Shown here: piece by piece, positions 38,151 to 46,105 of the stretch
Numbering within the stretch: the stretch's first letter is position 1
How the letters are laid out: every line of letters begins with the position of its first letter
Origin: Streptomyces sp. SKN60
GTDB lineage: Bacteria > Actinomycetota > Actinomycetes > Streptomycetales > Streptomycetaceae
Assembly (NCBI RefSeq): GCF_026236535.1
Contig: NZ_JAHTMW010000033.1
Coordinates: 1-64,000 of the forward strand
Direction: 5' to 3'
Length of the DNA: 64,000 nucleotides
Notes under the pieces: model-generated
Seen by the model: the letters and a program-made list of their open reading frames with translations, nothing else
Database searches by the model: none
What the model was told of the DNA's origin: nothing
Made by a program: the position numbers and the translations under genes

Positions 38151-39326
38151 TCAGCGGTCCGGGGCCGCCTCGGGGCGCGCGTAGGTGCGTCCCTTCCAGG
38201 CGGCGCCCCGGCCCCGGTAGTGCTGGACGGCCGAGTCCACCGTCATCAGCAGATAGAGCAGCGCGGTGAAGGGGAGCAGCGGCGCGAGCCACGGCGGCTG
38301 CCGGTAGTAGCGGAGCATCGGCAGATACGTGCCCGCCATCACCGCCCACGCGAGCCCGCCCGCCCAGGCCGCCGCGGCGTCCCCGGAGAGCAGCCCGGCG
38401 ACCAGCGTGCCCGGCGGCGCCAGATAGACCAGGGCCAGACCCGCGACCGTCCCCGCGAGCAGCAGCGGGTTGTGCCGCAGCTGCGCGTAGGCGCTGCGCG
38501 ACACCATCCGCCACAGATCGGCGAGCCGCGGATACGGACGGATGCTGTCCACCCGCTCGGCGAGCCCCAGCCACACCCGGCCGCCCGCCCGGCGCACCGC
38601 CCGGGCCAGCGACACGTCGTCGATCACCGCCTGCCGGATCGCCGTCGGCACCCCGGCCCGCTCCGCCGTCTCCGCCCGCAGCAGCACACAGCCGCCGGCC
38701 GCCGCCGTCGCCAGCGGCCGGCGCCGGTTGATCCAGCGGAAGGGATAGAGCTGGCAGAAGAAGTAGACGAAGGCCGGCACGACCAGCCGCTCCCAGCCGC
38801 TCGCCACCCGCAGCCGCGCCATCTGCGACACCAGGTCGAGCCGGTGCCCGGTCGCCGCCTCCACCAGGAGCCGGAGACTGTCCGGCTCGTGCGCGATGTC
38901 CGCGTCCGTAAGGAGCAGGAATTCGGGTCCACGCGCGCGTGCCAGCGCCATGCCGTGCCGCAGCGCCCACAGCTTGCCCGTCCAGCCCGGCTCCGGTTCG
39001 CCCGGCGAGACCACCGTCAGCGGCAGCCCGCCGTGACAGGCGCCCAGCTCGGCCGCGAGCCGCCCGGTGCCGTCCGAGCTGCCGTCGTCCACCAGGATCA
39101 CCTCGGCCCGCCCCGGATAGTCCTGGGCGAGCAGCGACGGCAGGCTCAGCGGCAGCACCTCGGCCTCGTCCCGGGCCGGCACCACCACCACGACCCCCGG
39201 CCACCGCGCCGGGGCCCCGGCGGGAGCGGGCAGCCGCTGGTCGGTGCGCCAGAAGAAGCCCTGGCCCAGGAGCAGCCACCCCCAGACGGCCAGAGCGGCG
39301 ATCGCGATCCACGCAAGCGGGCTCAT
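38151..39326 (-). CDS. hpnB: Hopanoid-associated glycosyltransferase HpnB
   Basis: A 391-residue family 2 glycosyltransferase. An N-terminal membrane helix leads to GT-A motifs VVVVPARDEAEVLP and VDDGSSDGTG, the family-specific PGWTGKLWALRHGMA, and the metal motif LTDADIAHEPDSL. VIDDVSLARAVRRAGG and three C-terminal membrane helices ending YRGRGAAWKGRTY follow. This order and the ends match HpnB as I remember it. The enzyme is associated with hopanoid biosynthesis loci, though none of the other hpn genes are here. CAGACT lies seven bases before the ATG, suggesting leaderless expression. It is divergent from the racemase gene. Confidence 0.85.
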   Translation of the reverse strand: MSPLAWIAIAALAVWGWLLLGQGFFWRTDQRLPAPAGAPARWPGVVVVVPARDEAEVLPLSLPSLLAQDYPGRAEVILVDDGSSDGTGRLAAELGACHGGLPLTVVSPGEPEPGWTGKLWALRHGMALARARGPEFLLLTDADIAHEPDSLRLLVEAATGHRLDLVSQMARLRVASGWERLVVPAFVYFFCQLYPFRWINRRRPLATAAAGGCVLLRAETAERAGVPTAIRQAVIDDVSLARAVRRAGGRVWLGLAERVDSIRPYPRLADLWRMVSRSAYAQLRHNPLLLAGTVAGLALVYLAPPGTLVAGLLSGDAAAAWAGGLAWAVMAGTYLPMLRYYRQPPWLAPLLPFTALLYLLMTVDSAVQHYRGRGAAWKGRTYARPEAAPDR

Positions 39327-39372
39327 TCGCCGCAGTCTGCCCCAGATCGCCGGGGAAACAAGGGCGGTCGGC

Positions 39373-39378
39373 TAGGGT
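39373..39378 (+). promoter_or_regulatory. -10 box TAGGGT for a leaderless racemase mRNA
   Basis: TAGGGT, spacer GACCGG, then GTG at 39385. The context is identical to that of the CPT gene at 20306-20321. Confidence 0.6.
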
Positions 39379-39384
39379 GACCGG

Positions 39385-40173
39385 GTGAAGATCGCACTGA
39401 TGGACTCCGGAATCGGCCTGCTCCCGGCAGCGGCGGCGGTCCGCCGCATGCGGCCCGACGCGGACCTCGTGCTGTCCTCCGACCCCGACGGCATGCCCTG
39501 GGGCCCGCACACCCCCGAGGAGATCACCGAGCTCGCCCTCGCCGTCGCCCGGGCCGCAGCCGCGCACGAGCCCGACGCCCTGATCGTCGGCTGCAACACC
39601 GCCACCGTGCACGCCCTGCCCGCGCTGCGCGCCGCGCTCGAGCCCCGTATCCCGGTGATCGGCACCGTGCCCGCGATCAAGCCCGCCGCGGTCGGCGGCG
39701 GCAAGGTCGCCATCTGGGCCACCCCCGCCACCACCGGCAGCCCGTACCAGCGCGGACTGATCCAGGAGTTCGCCGGCGGCGCCCACGTCACCGAGGTGCC
39801 CTGCCCCGGTCTCGCCGACGCCGTCGAGCACGACGACGCCGATGCGGTACGCCGGGCCGTCGCCGCGGCGGCCGCGCTGACGCCCCCGGACGTCCGGGCC
39901 CTCGTCCTCGGCTGCACCCACTACGAGCTCGTCGAGGAGCAGATCCGGGCGGCCCTGCCGCGGGCCGAGGGGCAGCCGGAGCTCGTTTTCCACGGCTCCG
40001 CCGGGGCAGTCGCCGCACAGGCGCTGCGGCGGATCGGTGCCGAGGCCGACCCCGCGGCGGCCCCCACGGGCGGCCTGACCGTGCTGCACAGCGGCCGGCC
40101 GGGCGCGCTCACCCCGGCCGCGCTCGCCTACGCGCAGGGTCGCGTCCTCGCGGCGGCGGCCGTCGCGCACTGA
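39385..40173 (+). CDS. Aspartate/glutamate racemase family protein (MurI-like)
   Basis: A 262-residue cofactor-independent racemase. The start MKIALMDSGIGLLPAA matches the DSG loop of glutamate racemase. The two catalytic cysteines are in GCNTATVHA and LGCTHYEL, flanking the typical PVIGTVPAIKPA. It would interconvert D- and L-glutamate or a related amino acid. Streptomyces usually has murI elsewhere near cell-wall genes; the isolated position here suggests a paralogue, possibly for D-amino acid metabolism. The GTG start has no ribosome site but a TAGGGT box six bases upstream. Confidence 0.85.
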   Translation: MKIALMDSGIGLLPAAAAVRRMRPDADLVLSSDPDGMPWGPHTPEEITELALAVARAAAAHEPDALIVGCNTATVHALPALRAALEPRIPVIGTVPAIKPAAVGGGKVAIWATPATTGSPYQRGLIQEFAGGAHVTEVPCPGLADAVEHDDADAVRRAVAAAAALTPPDVRALVLGCTHYELVEEQIRAALPRAEGQPELVFHGSAGAVAAQALRRIGAEADPAAAPTGGLTVLHSGRPGALTPAALAYAQGRVLAAAAVAH

Positions 40174-40232
40174 ACGTGTCCGGACGGCTCCGCCGAGGCG
40201 CCGCGACTGCGGAACGTGCGTAGGCTGTCACC

Positions 40233-40808
40233 ATGAGGGACCACTCCCAGAACCCGGGTCCCGAGGGACCCGCAACCCCGGTCTGGACCGGTCGCGCGAC
40301 CAACCGGCTGCAATGGCTGCCGGCCGTCGGCGGGGGCGCCTGCCTCGCGCTCGGCGTGCTGCTCGCCGTCCAGTCGCCCTGGGCATCGGGCGACGCCCCG
40401 CTCCTGATGGCCGTCATCGGCTGCATCGCCGCCGGTCTCCTCGTCCTCTTCGGCACCCTCGCCTTCGTCCACGTCGCCGTCCGGGTCGACCACCGGGCGA
40501 TGGAGGTGCGCTGCGGCCACATCGGCGTCCCGCGCCGCCGCATCCCCCTCTCCCACGTGGTCGGCGCCGACTTCGCCCCCTCCGTCACCCCGCGCCAGTG
40601 GGGCGGCTGGGGCTACCGCTGGCGCCCCGAGAAGGGCACCGCCGTCGTCGTCCGCCGGGGCGAGGGCCTGGTCCTGCGCCTCGGCGACGGCCGCACCTTC
40701 ACCGTCACGGTCGACGACGCCGAATCCGCCGTCCGCGCCATCCGCACCCTCCTCCACCGCGCCTCCCCGCCGACCCCGACGGCTCCGACGGGCCCGGCGG
40801 GCGCCTGA
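40233..40808 (+). CDS. Two-helix membrane protein of unknown function
   Basis: A 191-residue protein I cannot name. A short polar head is followed by two membrane helices (about residues 28-47 and 58-84). The soluble beta-rich part resembles the PH-like domains of bacterial membrane proteins (VRCGHIGVPRRRIPLSHVVGADFA, GYRWRPEKGTAVVVRRGEGLVLRLGDG). The tail is Pro/Thr-rich. The start follows TAGGCT by six bases without a ribosome site. It lies between the racemase and Lnt genes on the same strand, but both flanking genes have their own start-proximal -10 boxes. Confidence 0.7.
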   Translation: MRDHSQNPGPEGPATPVWTGRATNRLQWLPAVGGGACLALGVLLAVQSPWASGDAPLLMAVIGCIAAGLLVLFGTLAFVHVAVRVDHRAMEVRCGHIGVPRRRIPLSHVVGADFAPSVTPRQWGGWGYRWRPEKGTAVVVRRGEGLVLRLGDGRTFTVTVDDAESAVRAIRTLLHRASPPTPTAPTGPAGA

Positions 40809-40965
40809 GCGGGCGGGGGCGCCCGTGGGGGACGCGTTGCCGGGTGCCGAGCCGGTCGGCGGGTGTGCTGTACGGCGTGCCGGTCCCGTACCGTCCGTAT
40901 GGCGTGCGATGCGCCGCAGGGGCGCGGGGGGCGGGCCGCGCTCCTGGTGAGGGCGCTTCGCGCCG

Positions 40966-40971
40966 TAGACT
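40966..40971 (+). promoter_or_regulatory. -10 box TAGACT for a leaderless lnt mRNA
   Basis: TAGACT, seven-base spacer, then GTG at 40979; no ribosome site. Confidence 0.55.
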
Positions 40972-40978
40972 CCGGCAC

Positions 40979-42616
40979 GTGAGCACCGCCATCGCACCCG
41001 CCGACGCGCCCGAGTCCACCCCCGCCCCGGAGCGGGCCCGCGGTCTGCGGCGGCTGCTGCGGCCCGGCGCGGCCGTCGTGGCCGGGCTGATGCTCTTTCT
41101 GAGCTTCCCGCCCCGGCCCCTGTGGTGGCTGGCGCTGCCCGCGTTCGCGCTGCTCGGCTGGACGCTGCGGGGCCGCCGGCCGCGGGCCGGGTTCGGTCTC
41201 GGCTATCTGGCCGGCCTCGGCTTCCTGCTGCCGCTGCTCGTGTGGACCGGCGAGGAGGTCGGGCCCCTGCCGTGGGTCGCCCTCGCCGCCGTGTCGGCCC
41301 TCTTCGTCGGTGCCGTCGGCCTCGGCATCGCCCTGGTCTCCCGGCTGCCCGCCTGGCCGGTGTTCGCCGCCGCCGTGTGGGTGCTCGGGGAGGCGGCACG
41401 CGCGCGCGTGCCGTTCGGCGGCTTCCCCTGGGGCAAGATCGCCTTCGGCCAGGCGGACGGCGTCTTCCTGCCGCTCGCCGCCGTCGGCGGCACCCCGGTG
41501 CTCGGCTTCGCGGTCGCCCTGTGCGGCTTCGGCCTGTACGAGGTGCTGCGCCTGGTCCTCGCCCGGCGCGCCGCGGCCCGTACCCGTACCGAAGAGCAGG
41601 AGGCCGCTCCGGCCCCGACCACCGCGCGCGGGCCGCTGCTCGCCGCCGCGCTCGCCGTCCTGGTGCCGGTCACCGGCGCGCTCGCGGCGCTCCCGCTGGT
41701 GTCCGACGCCCCGGAGGACGGCACCGCCACCGTCGCCGCCGTGCAGGGCAACGTGCCCCGCCTCGGCCTGGACTTCAACTCCCAGCGGCGCGCCGTCCTC
41801 GACAACCACGCCAACCGCACCCGCGAGCTCGCCGCCGCGGTGAAGGCCGGCAAGGAGCCGCAGCCCGACTTCGTGCTGTGGCCGGAGAACTCCTCCGACA
41901 TCGACCCGTACGCCAACGCCGACGCCTACCAGGTGATCGACGAGGCGGTCCGGGAGGTGAACGCGCCGACCGTGATCGGCGCCGTCATCGCCCCCGAGAC
42001 CGGCAAGCTGCGCAACACCCTCATCCAGTGGAACCCCGGCAAGGGCCCGGTCGCCGAGTACGACAAGCGGCATGTGCAGCCCTTCGGCGAGTACATCCCC
42101 ATGCGCTCCTTCGTCCGCCTCTTCAGCAGCGACGTCGACCGGGTGCGCCGCGACTTCGGGGCGGGCGGCAAGGTCGGCGTCTTCGACCTGGCCGGTACGA
42201 AGGTGGGCCTCGCCACCTGCTACGAGGCGGCCTTCGACTGGGCGGTCCGGGACACCGTGACCCACGGCGCCCAGCTGATCACCGTGCCCAGCAACAACGC
42301 CACCTTCGGGCGCAGCGAGATGACCTACCAGCAGCTCGCCATGTCCCGGGTGCGCGCCGTCGAGCACAGCCGCAGCGTGGTCGTCCCGGTCACCAGCGGC
42401 GTCAGCGCGATCATCCGGCCCGACGGCACCGTCGTCGCGAAGACCGAGATGTTCACCCCGGACGTGCTCGTCGAGAAGGTGCCGCTGCGCTCCTCGCTGA
42501 CCCCGGCGACCCGGATGGGCACCCTGCCCGAGGCGCTGCTCGTCGCGGTCGCCGTGGCCGGTCTCGGTTGGTCGGTGACCCGCTCGGTGCGCGCCCGGCG
42601 TGCCCGTACCGCCTGA
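40979..42616 (+). CDS. lnt: Apolipoprotein N-acyltransferase
   Basis: A 545-residue integral membrane enzyme that adds the third acyl chain to the N-terminal cysteine of lipoproteins after signal peptidase II. Six or more N-terminal membrane helices include the FPPRPLWWLALPAFALLGW and VPFGGFPWGKIAFGQ segments typical of Lnt. The nitrilase-type domain carries catalytic E303 (LWPENSSDI), K363 (YDKRHVQPFGEY) and C414 (ATCYEAAFD). A last membrane helix ends the protein. GTG 40979 is chosen because a TAGACT box lies seven bases upstream and the membrane domain starts after 25 residues. A much longer upstream frame is fortuitous. Confidence 0.94.
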   Translation: MSTAIAPADAPESTPAPERARGLRRLLRPGAAVVAGLMLFLSFPPRPLWWLALPAFALLGWTLRGRRPRAGFGLGYLAGLGFLLPLLVWTGEEVGPLPWVALAAVSALFVGAVGLGIALVSRLPAWPVFAAAVWVLGEAARARVPFGGFPWGKIAFGQADGVFLPLAAVGGTPVLGFAVALCGFGLYEVLRLVLARRAAARTRTEEQEAAPAPTTARGPLLAAALAVLVPVTGALAALPLVSDAPEDGTATVAAVQGNVPRLGLDFNSQRRAVLDNHANRTRELAAAVKAGKEPQPDFVLWPENSSDIDPYANADAYQVIDEAVREVNAPTVIGAVIAPETGKLRNTLIQWNPGKGPVAEYDKRHVQPFGEYIPMRSFVRLFSSDVDRVRRDFGAGGKVGVFDLAGTKVGLATCYEAAFDWAVRDTVTHGAQLITVPSNNATFGRSEMTYQQLAMSRVRAVEHSRSVVVPVTSGVSAIIRPDGTVVAKTEMFTPDVLVEKVPLRSSLTPATRMGTLPEALLVAVAVAGLGWSVTRSVRARRARTA

Positions 42617-42668
42617 GCACCGCGGACCGGAGCGAGCCGCAGCGGACCGGTCCCGGCCGTAGATGATC

Positions 42669-42674
42669 TAGGGT
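42669..42674 (+). promoter_or_regulatory. -10 box TAGGGT for a leaderless NUDIX mRNA
   Basis: TAGGGT, spacer CGAACC, then ATG at 42681. Confidence 0.6.
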
Positions 42675-42680
42675 CGAACC

Positions 42681-43163
42681 ATGGGCACCCCTGACTTCAT
42701 CCGCGACATCCGGGCCTCGGCCGGCCACCAGCTGCTGTTCCTGCCGGGCGTCTCCGCCGTCGTCTTCGACGACCGGGGGCGCGTGCTGCTCGGGCGCCGG
42801 GCGGACACCGGGATGTGGGCGATCGTCGGCGGCATCGTCGAGCCCGGCGAGCAGCCCGCCGCCTGCGCCGTGCGCGAGGTGTACGAGGAGACCGGCGTGC
42901 ACTGCGAGGTGGAGCGGGTCGTGCTCGTGCAGACCCTGCGCAAGCCGGTCGTCTACCCCAACGGCGACCAGTGCCAGTTCCTGGACGTGTCCTTCCGCTG
43001 CCGGGCCGTCGGCGGCGAGGCCCGGGTCAACGACGAGGAGTCGACCGAGGTCGGCTGGTTCGAGCTGGACGCCCTGCCCGAGATGAAGCGCTTCTCCCAC
43101 TTCCGTATCGAGCAGGCCCTGAAGGACGAACCCACATGGTTCGACCCCAGCCACCAGGGCTGA
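42681..43163 (+). CDS. NUDIX hydrolase
   Basis: A 160-residue single-domain NUDIX enzyme. The box GGIVEPGEQPAACAVREVYEETGV is complete, with the REVYEET metal-binding core. The head FIRDIRASAGHQLLFLPGVSAVV resembles actinobacterial MutT/ADP-ribose-pyrophosphatase-like proteins. The substrate is probably a nucleotide diphosphate derivative, not identifiable from sequence. It is expressed from its own TAGGGT box. It is unrelated in sequence to the NUDIX half of the TmrB fusion beyond the box itself. Confidence 0.92.
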   Translation: MGTPDFIRDIRASAGHQLLFLPGVSAVVFDDRGRVLLGRRADTGMWAIVGGIVEPGEQPAACAVREVYEETGVHCEVERVVLVQTLRKPVVYPNGDQCQFLDVSFRCRAVGGEARVNDEESTEVGWFELDALPEMKRFSHFRIEQALKDEPTWFDPSHQG

Positions 43164-43166
43164 ACT

Positions 43167-43183
43167 ATGTGTGCGGCGCACAT
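43167..43183. promoter_or_regulatory. Imperfect inverted repeat upstream of the dehydrogenase gene
   Basis: ATGTGTGCGGCGCACAT has arms ATGTG/CACAT extended by GC/GC. It lies 35 bases before the dehydrogenase start, near the -35 position. Possible operator. Confidence 0.4.
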
Positions 43184-43218
43184 CGGTCGGGGGTGGGGCG
43201 CTTCATAAGGTGCGGAGC

Positions 43219-44052
43219 ATGAACGCCCCCATCGCCACGGGACCCGTTCCCGACCGGGCCGTCGCGCCCCGGCCCGCCCCCGGGTCCGTCACCCTCGACC
43301 TCTCCGGGCGCACCGCGCTCGTCACCGGCGCCGCCGGCGGCATCGGGCGCGCCTGCGCGCTGCGGCTCGCCGCCGCCGGAGCCCGGGTCAGAGCCGTCGA
43401 CCGGGCCGCCGAAGGCCTCGACGCCCTCACCGAGGCGGCCCGGGGCCTGCCCGGCGCCGTCGAGGCGCGGCTGCTCGACCTCACCGACCTCGACGCCGCC
43501 GAGGCCGCCGCCGCGGGCGCCGACATCCTGGTGAACAACGCCGGGCTCCAGCTCGTCCGGCCCCTCCACGAGTTCCCGCCGGAGGTCTTCCACACGGTCC
43601 TCACCGTGATGCTGGAGGCCCCGTTCCGGCTGATCAGGGGCGCCCTGCCGGAGATGTACGCACGGGGCTGGGGCCGGATCGTGAACATCTCCTCCGTCCA
43701 CGGCCTGCGCGCCTCCGCCTACAAGTCCGCCTACGTGGCCGCCAAGCACGGCCTGGAGGGCCTGTCCAAGACCGCTGCCCTCGAAGGCGCCCCGCACGGC
43801 GTGACCTCCAACTGCGTCAGCCCCGGCTATGTGCGCACCCCGCTCGTCGAGCGGCAGATCGCCGACCAGGCCGCCGTCCACGGCATCCCCGCCGAGCGGG
43901 TGCTGACCGAGGTGCTCCTGAAGGACTCGGCACTGAAGCGGCTGATCGAGCCCGACGAGGTCGCGGAGGCCGTGCTGTACCTGTGCACCCCGCAGGCCTC
44001 CTTCGTCACGGGCGCCTCGCTCGCCCTCGACGGGGGCTGGACTGCCCACTAG
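43219..44052 (+). CDS. 3-hydroxybutyrate dehydrogenase-like SDR
   Basis: A 277-residue short-chain dehydrogenase. The NAD-binding TGAAGGIG loop and NNAG are followed by the catalytic S-Y-K set (INISSVHG, Y172 and K176 in SAYVAAKHG). The segments HGLRASAYKSAYVAAKHGLEG and SPGYVRTPLVERQI are characteristic of D-3-hydroxybutyrate dehydrogenase, which oxidises 3-hydroxybutyrate to acetoacetate. TAAGGT lies seven bases before the ATG, and GGAG sits at the ATG. A 20-residue Pro/Ala head precedes the domain. The next genes, a GAF/PucR regulator and a CaiB CoA-transferase, suggest a small fatty-acid or ketone-body catabolic unit. Confidence 0.88.
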   Translation: MNAPIATGPVPDRAVAPRPAPGSVTLDLSGRTALVTGAAGGIGRACALRLAAAGARVRAVDRAAEGLDALTEAARGLPGAVEARLLDLTDLDAAEAAAAGADILVNNAGLQLVRPLHEFPPEVFHTVLTVMLEAPFRLIRGALPEMYARGWGRIVNISSVHGLRASAYKSAYVAAKHGLEGLSKTAALEGAPHGVTSNCVSPGYVRTPLVERQIADQAAVHGIPAERVLTEVLLKDSALKRLIEPDEVAEAVLYLCTPQASFVTGASLALDGGWTAH

Positions 44053-44094
44053 GCTCCGCCGGCCGGAGGCCTCGCCCCGCCGGGCACCGCCGCG

Positions 44095-44117
44095 TTGTCC
44101 ACAGGGGGTTGTCCACA
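44095..44117 (+). promoter_or_regulatory. Two tandem DnaA boxes
   Basis: TTGTCCACA occurs at 44095-44103 and again at 44109-44117, 14 bases apart in the same orientation. This is the consensus Streptomyces DnaA box. It lies upstream of the GAF/PucR regulator gene, not at an origin. Confidence 0.6.
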
Positions 44118-44158
44118 GGGCTGGTGCGACCCCCGGTACGGCAGGTATCCCTGTGACC

Positions 44159-46048
44159 ATGACCCACGAACAGGCCGTCTACCTGGAGCTCCTCGCCCGC
44201 GGCGCCGCCACCGAGGCGTACGACCGCCCCGTGCTGCTCGCCCGCGCGAGCGGCACGGGACCGGACGAGCTGGCCGAGCTGGAGCGGACCAAACAGCTCG
44301 CCCTGCGGGTCCGCGCCGAGCTGGAGGGCCGGCGCCGCCGCGAGGCCGAGCTGTCCGCGCTCTTCGAGACCGCCCACGACCTGGCCGGCCTGCGCGACCT
44401 CGACGACGTGCTGCGCGCCATCGTGCAGCGCGCCCGCTCCCTGCTCGGCACCGAGGTCGCCTACCTCAGCCTCAACGACCCGGTGCGCGGCGACACCTAC
44501 ATGCGGGTCACCGAGGGTTCCGTCTCCGCCCGGTTCCAGCAGGTCAGACTCGGCATGGGGGAGGGGCTCGGCGGCCTCGTGGCGCAGACCGCCCGGCCCT
44601 ACGTCACCGACGACTACTTCCGGGACGAGCGCTTCCAGCACACGGAGGCCATCGACAGCGCCGTCGGCGACGAGGGCCTGGTCGCCATCCTCGGCGTGCC
44701 GCTCACCCTCGGCAGCCAGGTCATCGGCGTGCTCTTCGCCGCCGACCGGCGCGCCCGGGTCTTCGAGCGCGAGCAGGTCGCCCTGCTCGGCTCCTTCGCG
44801 GCGCACGCCGCCGTCGCCATCGACACCGCCAACCTGCTCGCCGAGACCCGCTCCGCGCTCGCCGAGCTGGAGCGGGCCAACGACATCATCCGCGAGCACA
44901 GCGGCGTCATCGAGCGGGCCTCCGAGGTCCACGACCGGCTCACCGAACTCGTCGTGCGCGGCGGCGGCGTCCACGACGTGACCGCCGCCGTCTCCGAAGT
45001 CCTCGGCGGCACCGTCGAGTTCGTCGAGGAGCGGCCAGGCCCCGCCGCCCACACCGAGGGGCACGCCACCCGGGACGGCGACGACTGGATCGCCGCCGTC
45101 TCCGCCGGAGGCGAGAGCTTCGGCGCCCTCGTCCTGTACGACCGGCCCGGCCTCGACCCGGTCGACCTGCGCACCCTGGAGCGGGCCGCCCTCGTCACCT
45201 CCCTGCTGCTGCTCGCCCGCCGCTCCGCCGGCGAGGCCGAGCAGCGGGTCCGCGGCGAGCTCCTGGACGACCTGCTCGACGCCCCCGACCGCGACCGGCG
45301 CCTGCTGCGCGAGCGCGCCGCCCGGCTGTACACCGACACCGACGCCCCGCACGTCGTCCTCGCCGCCCGCGTCGACGGGGCCGGCGCCGGCGGGGAGAGC
45401 GACAGCGGCGGACGGGAGAGCGCCGACCGGCAGCGCCTGCGCTCCGCCGCCTCTCACCTGGCCGCCACCCGCCACGGCCTGGCCTCCGCACGCGACGGCG
45501 GCACCGTCCTGCTGCTGCCGCTGGGCCCCGGCGAGACCGCCGCCGAGCTCGCTCGGCAGACCGCCAGGCACCTCGGCGGCGCGCTCCACGAACCCGTCAC
45601 CGTCGGCGCCTCCGCCCCCGTCACGGCGCCCCTCGCCCACCCCGACCGGGTCGCCCCCGCCTACGAGGAGGCCCGCCGCTGCCTCGACGCCCTGCGCCTG
45701 CTGCACCGGCCGGGCGAGGGCGCCGCCGCCGAGGACCTCGGCTTCCTCGGGCTGCTGCTCGCCGACACCCGGGACATCGAGGGCTTCGTCGAGCGGACCG
45801 TCGGGCAGGTCGTCGCCTACGACCGGCGCCGCGGCACCGACCTGGTGCGCACCCTGGACGCCTACTTCGCCAGCGGCATGAGCCCCGCCCGCACCAAGGA
45901 CGACCTCCACGTGCACGTCAACACCGTGGCCCAGCGCCTGGAGCGGATCGGCCGGCTCCTCGGACCCGACTGGCAGGCACCCGCCCGCGCCCTGGAGATA
46001 CAGCTGGCCCTCCGGCTGCACGCCCTCTCCTCGGCCGTCATACGCTGA
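44159..46048 (+). CDS. GAF-domain PucR/CdaR-type transcriptional regulator
   Basis: A 629-residue regulator. An N-terminal helical region is followed by a GAF sensor domain (about 65-215, with LLGTEVAYLSLNDP, GMGEGLGGLVAQTARPYVTDDYF and ILGVPLTLGSQVIGVLFAADR). A coiled region and a degenerate middle domain follow. The C-terminal PucR helix-turn-helix is LDAYFASGMSPARTKDDLHVHVNTVAQRL. Such proteins often activate a neighbouring catabolic gene, here probably the CaiB CoA-transferase gene 57 bases downstream or the dehydrogenase upstream. ATG 44159 is chosen over GTG 44153 because TATCCC ends seven bases before it. Two DnaA boxes lie upstream. Confidence 0.88.
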   Translation: MTHEQAVYLELLARGAATEAYDRPVLLARASGTGPDELAELERTKQLALRVRAELEGRRRREAELSALFETAHDLAGLRDLDDVLRAIVQRARSLLGTEVAYLSLNDPVRGDTYMRVTEGSVSARFQQVRLGMGEGLGGLVAQTARPYVTDDYFRDERFQHTEAIDSAVGDEGLVAILGVPLTLGSQVIGVLFAADRRARVFEREQVALLGSFAAHAAVAIDTANLLAETRSALAELERANDIIREHSGVIERASEVHDRLTELVVRGGGVHDVTAAVSEVLGGTVEFVEERPGPAAHTEGHATRDGDDWIAAVSAGGESFGALVLYDRPGLDPVDLRTLERAALVTSLLLLARRSAGEAEQRVRGELLDDLLDAPDRDRRLLRERAARLYTDTDAPHVVLAARVDGAGAGGESDSGGRESADRQRLRSAASHLAATRHGLASARDGGTVLLLPLGPGETAAELARQTARHLGGALHEPVTVGASAPVTAPLAHPDRVAPAYEEARRCLDALRLLHRPGEGAAAEDLGFLGLLLADTRDIEGFVERTVGQVVAYDRRRGTDLVRTLDAYFASGMSPARTKDDLHVHVNTVAQRLERIGRLLGPDWQAPARALEIQLALRLHALSSAVIR

Positions 46049-46105
46049 CGGCGCCCCGCCCGACCCCCGACCCGCCCCCGCTCAGCGCACCCAGGAGACC
46101 GCCCG

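Noticed and set aside
37942..38184. An 80-codon ORF in the palindrome-rich gap.
   Set aside because: No ribosome site, no recognisable domain, poor codon bias, and it runs into the hpnB coding end on the opposite strand.
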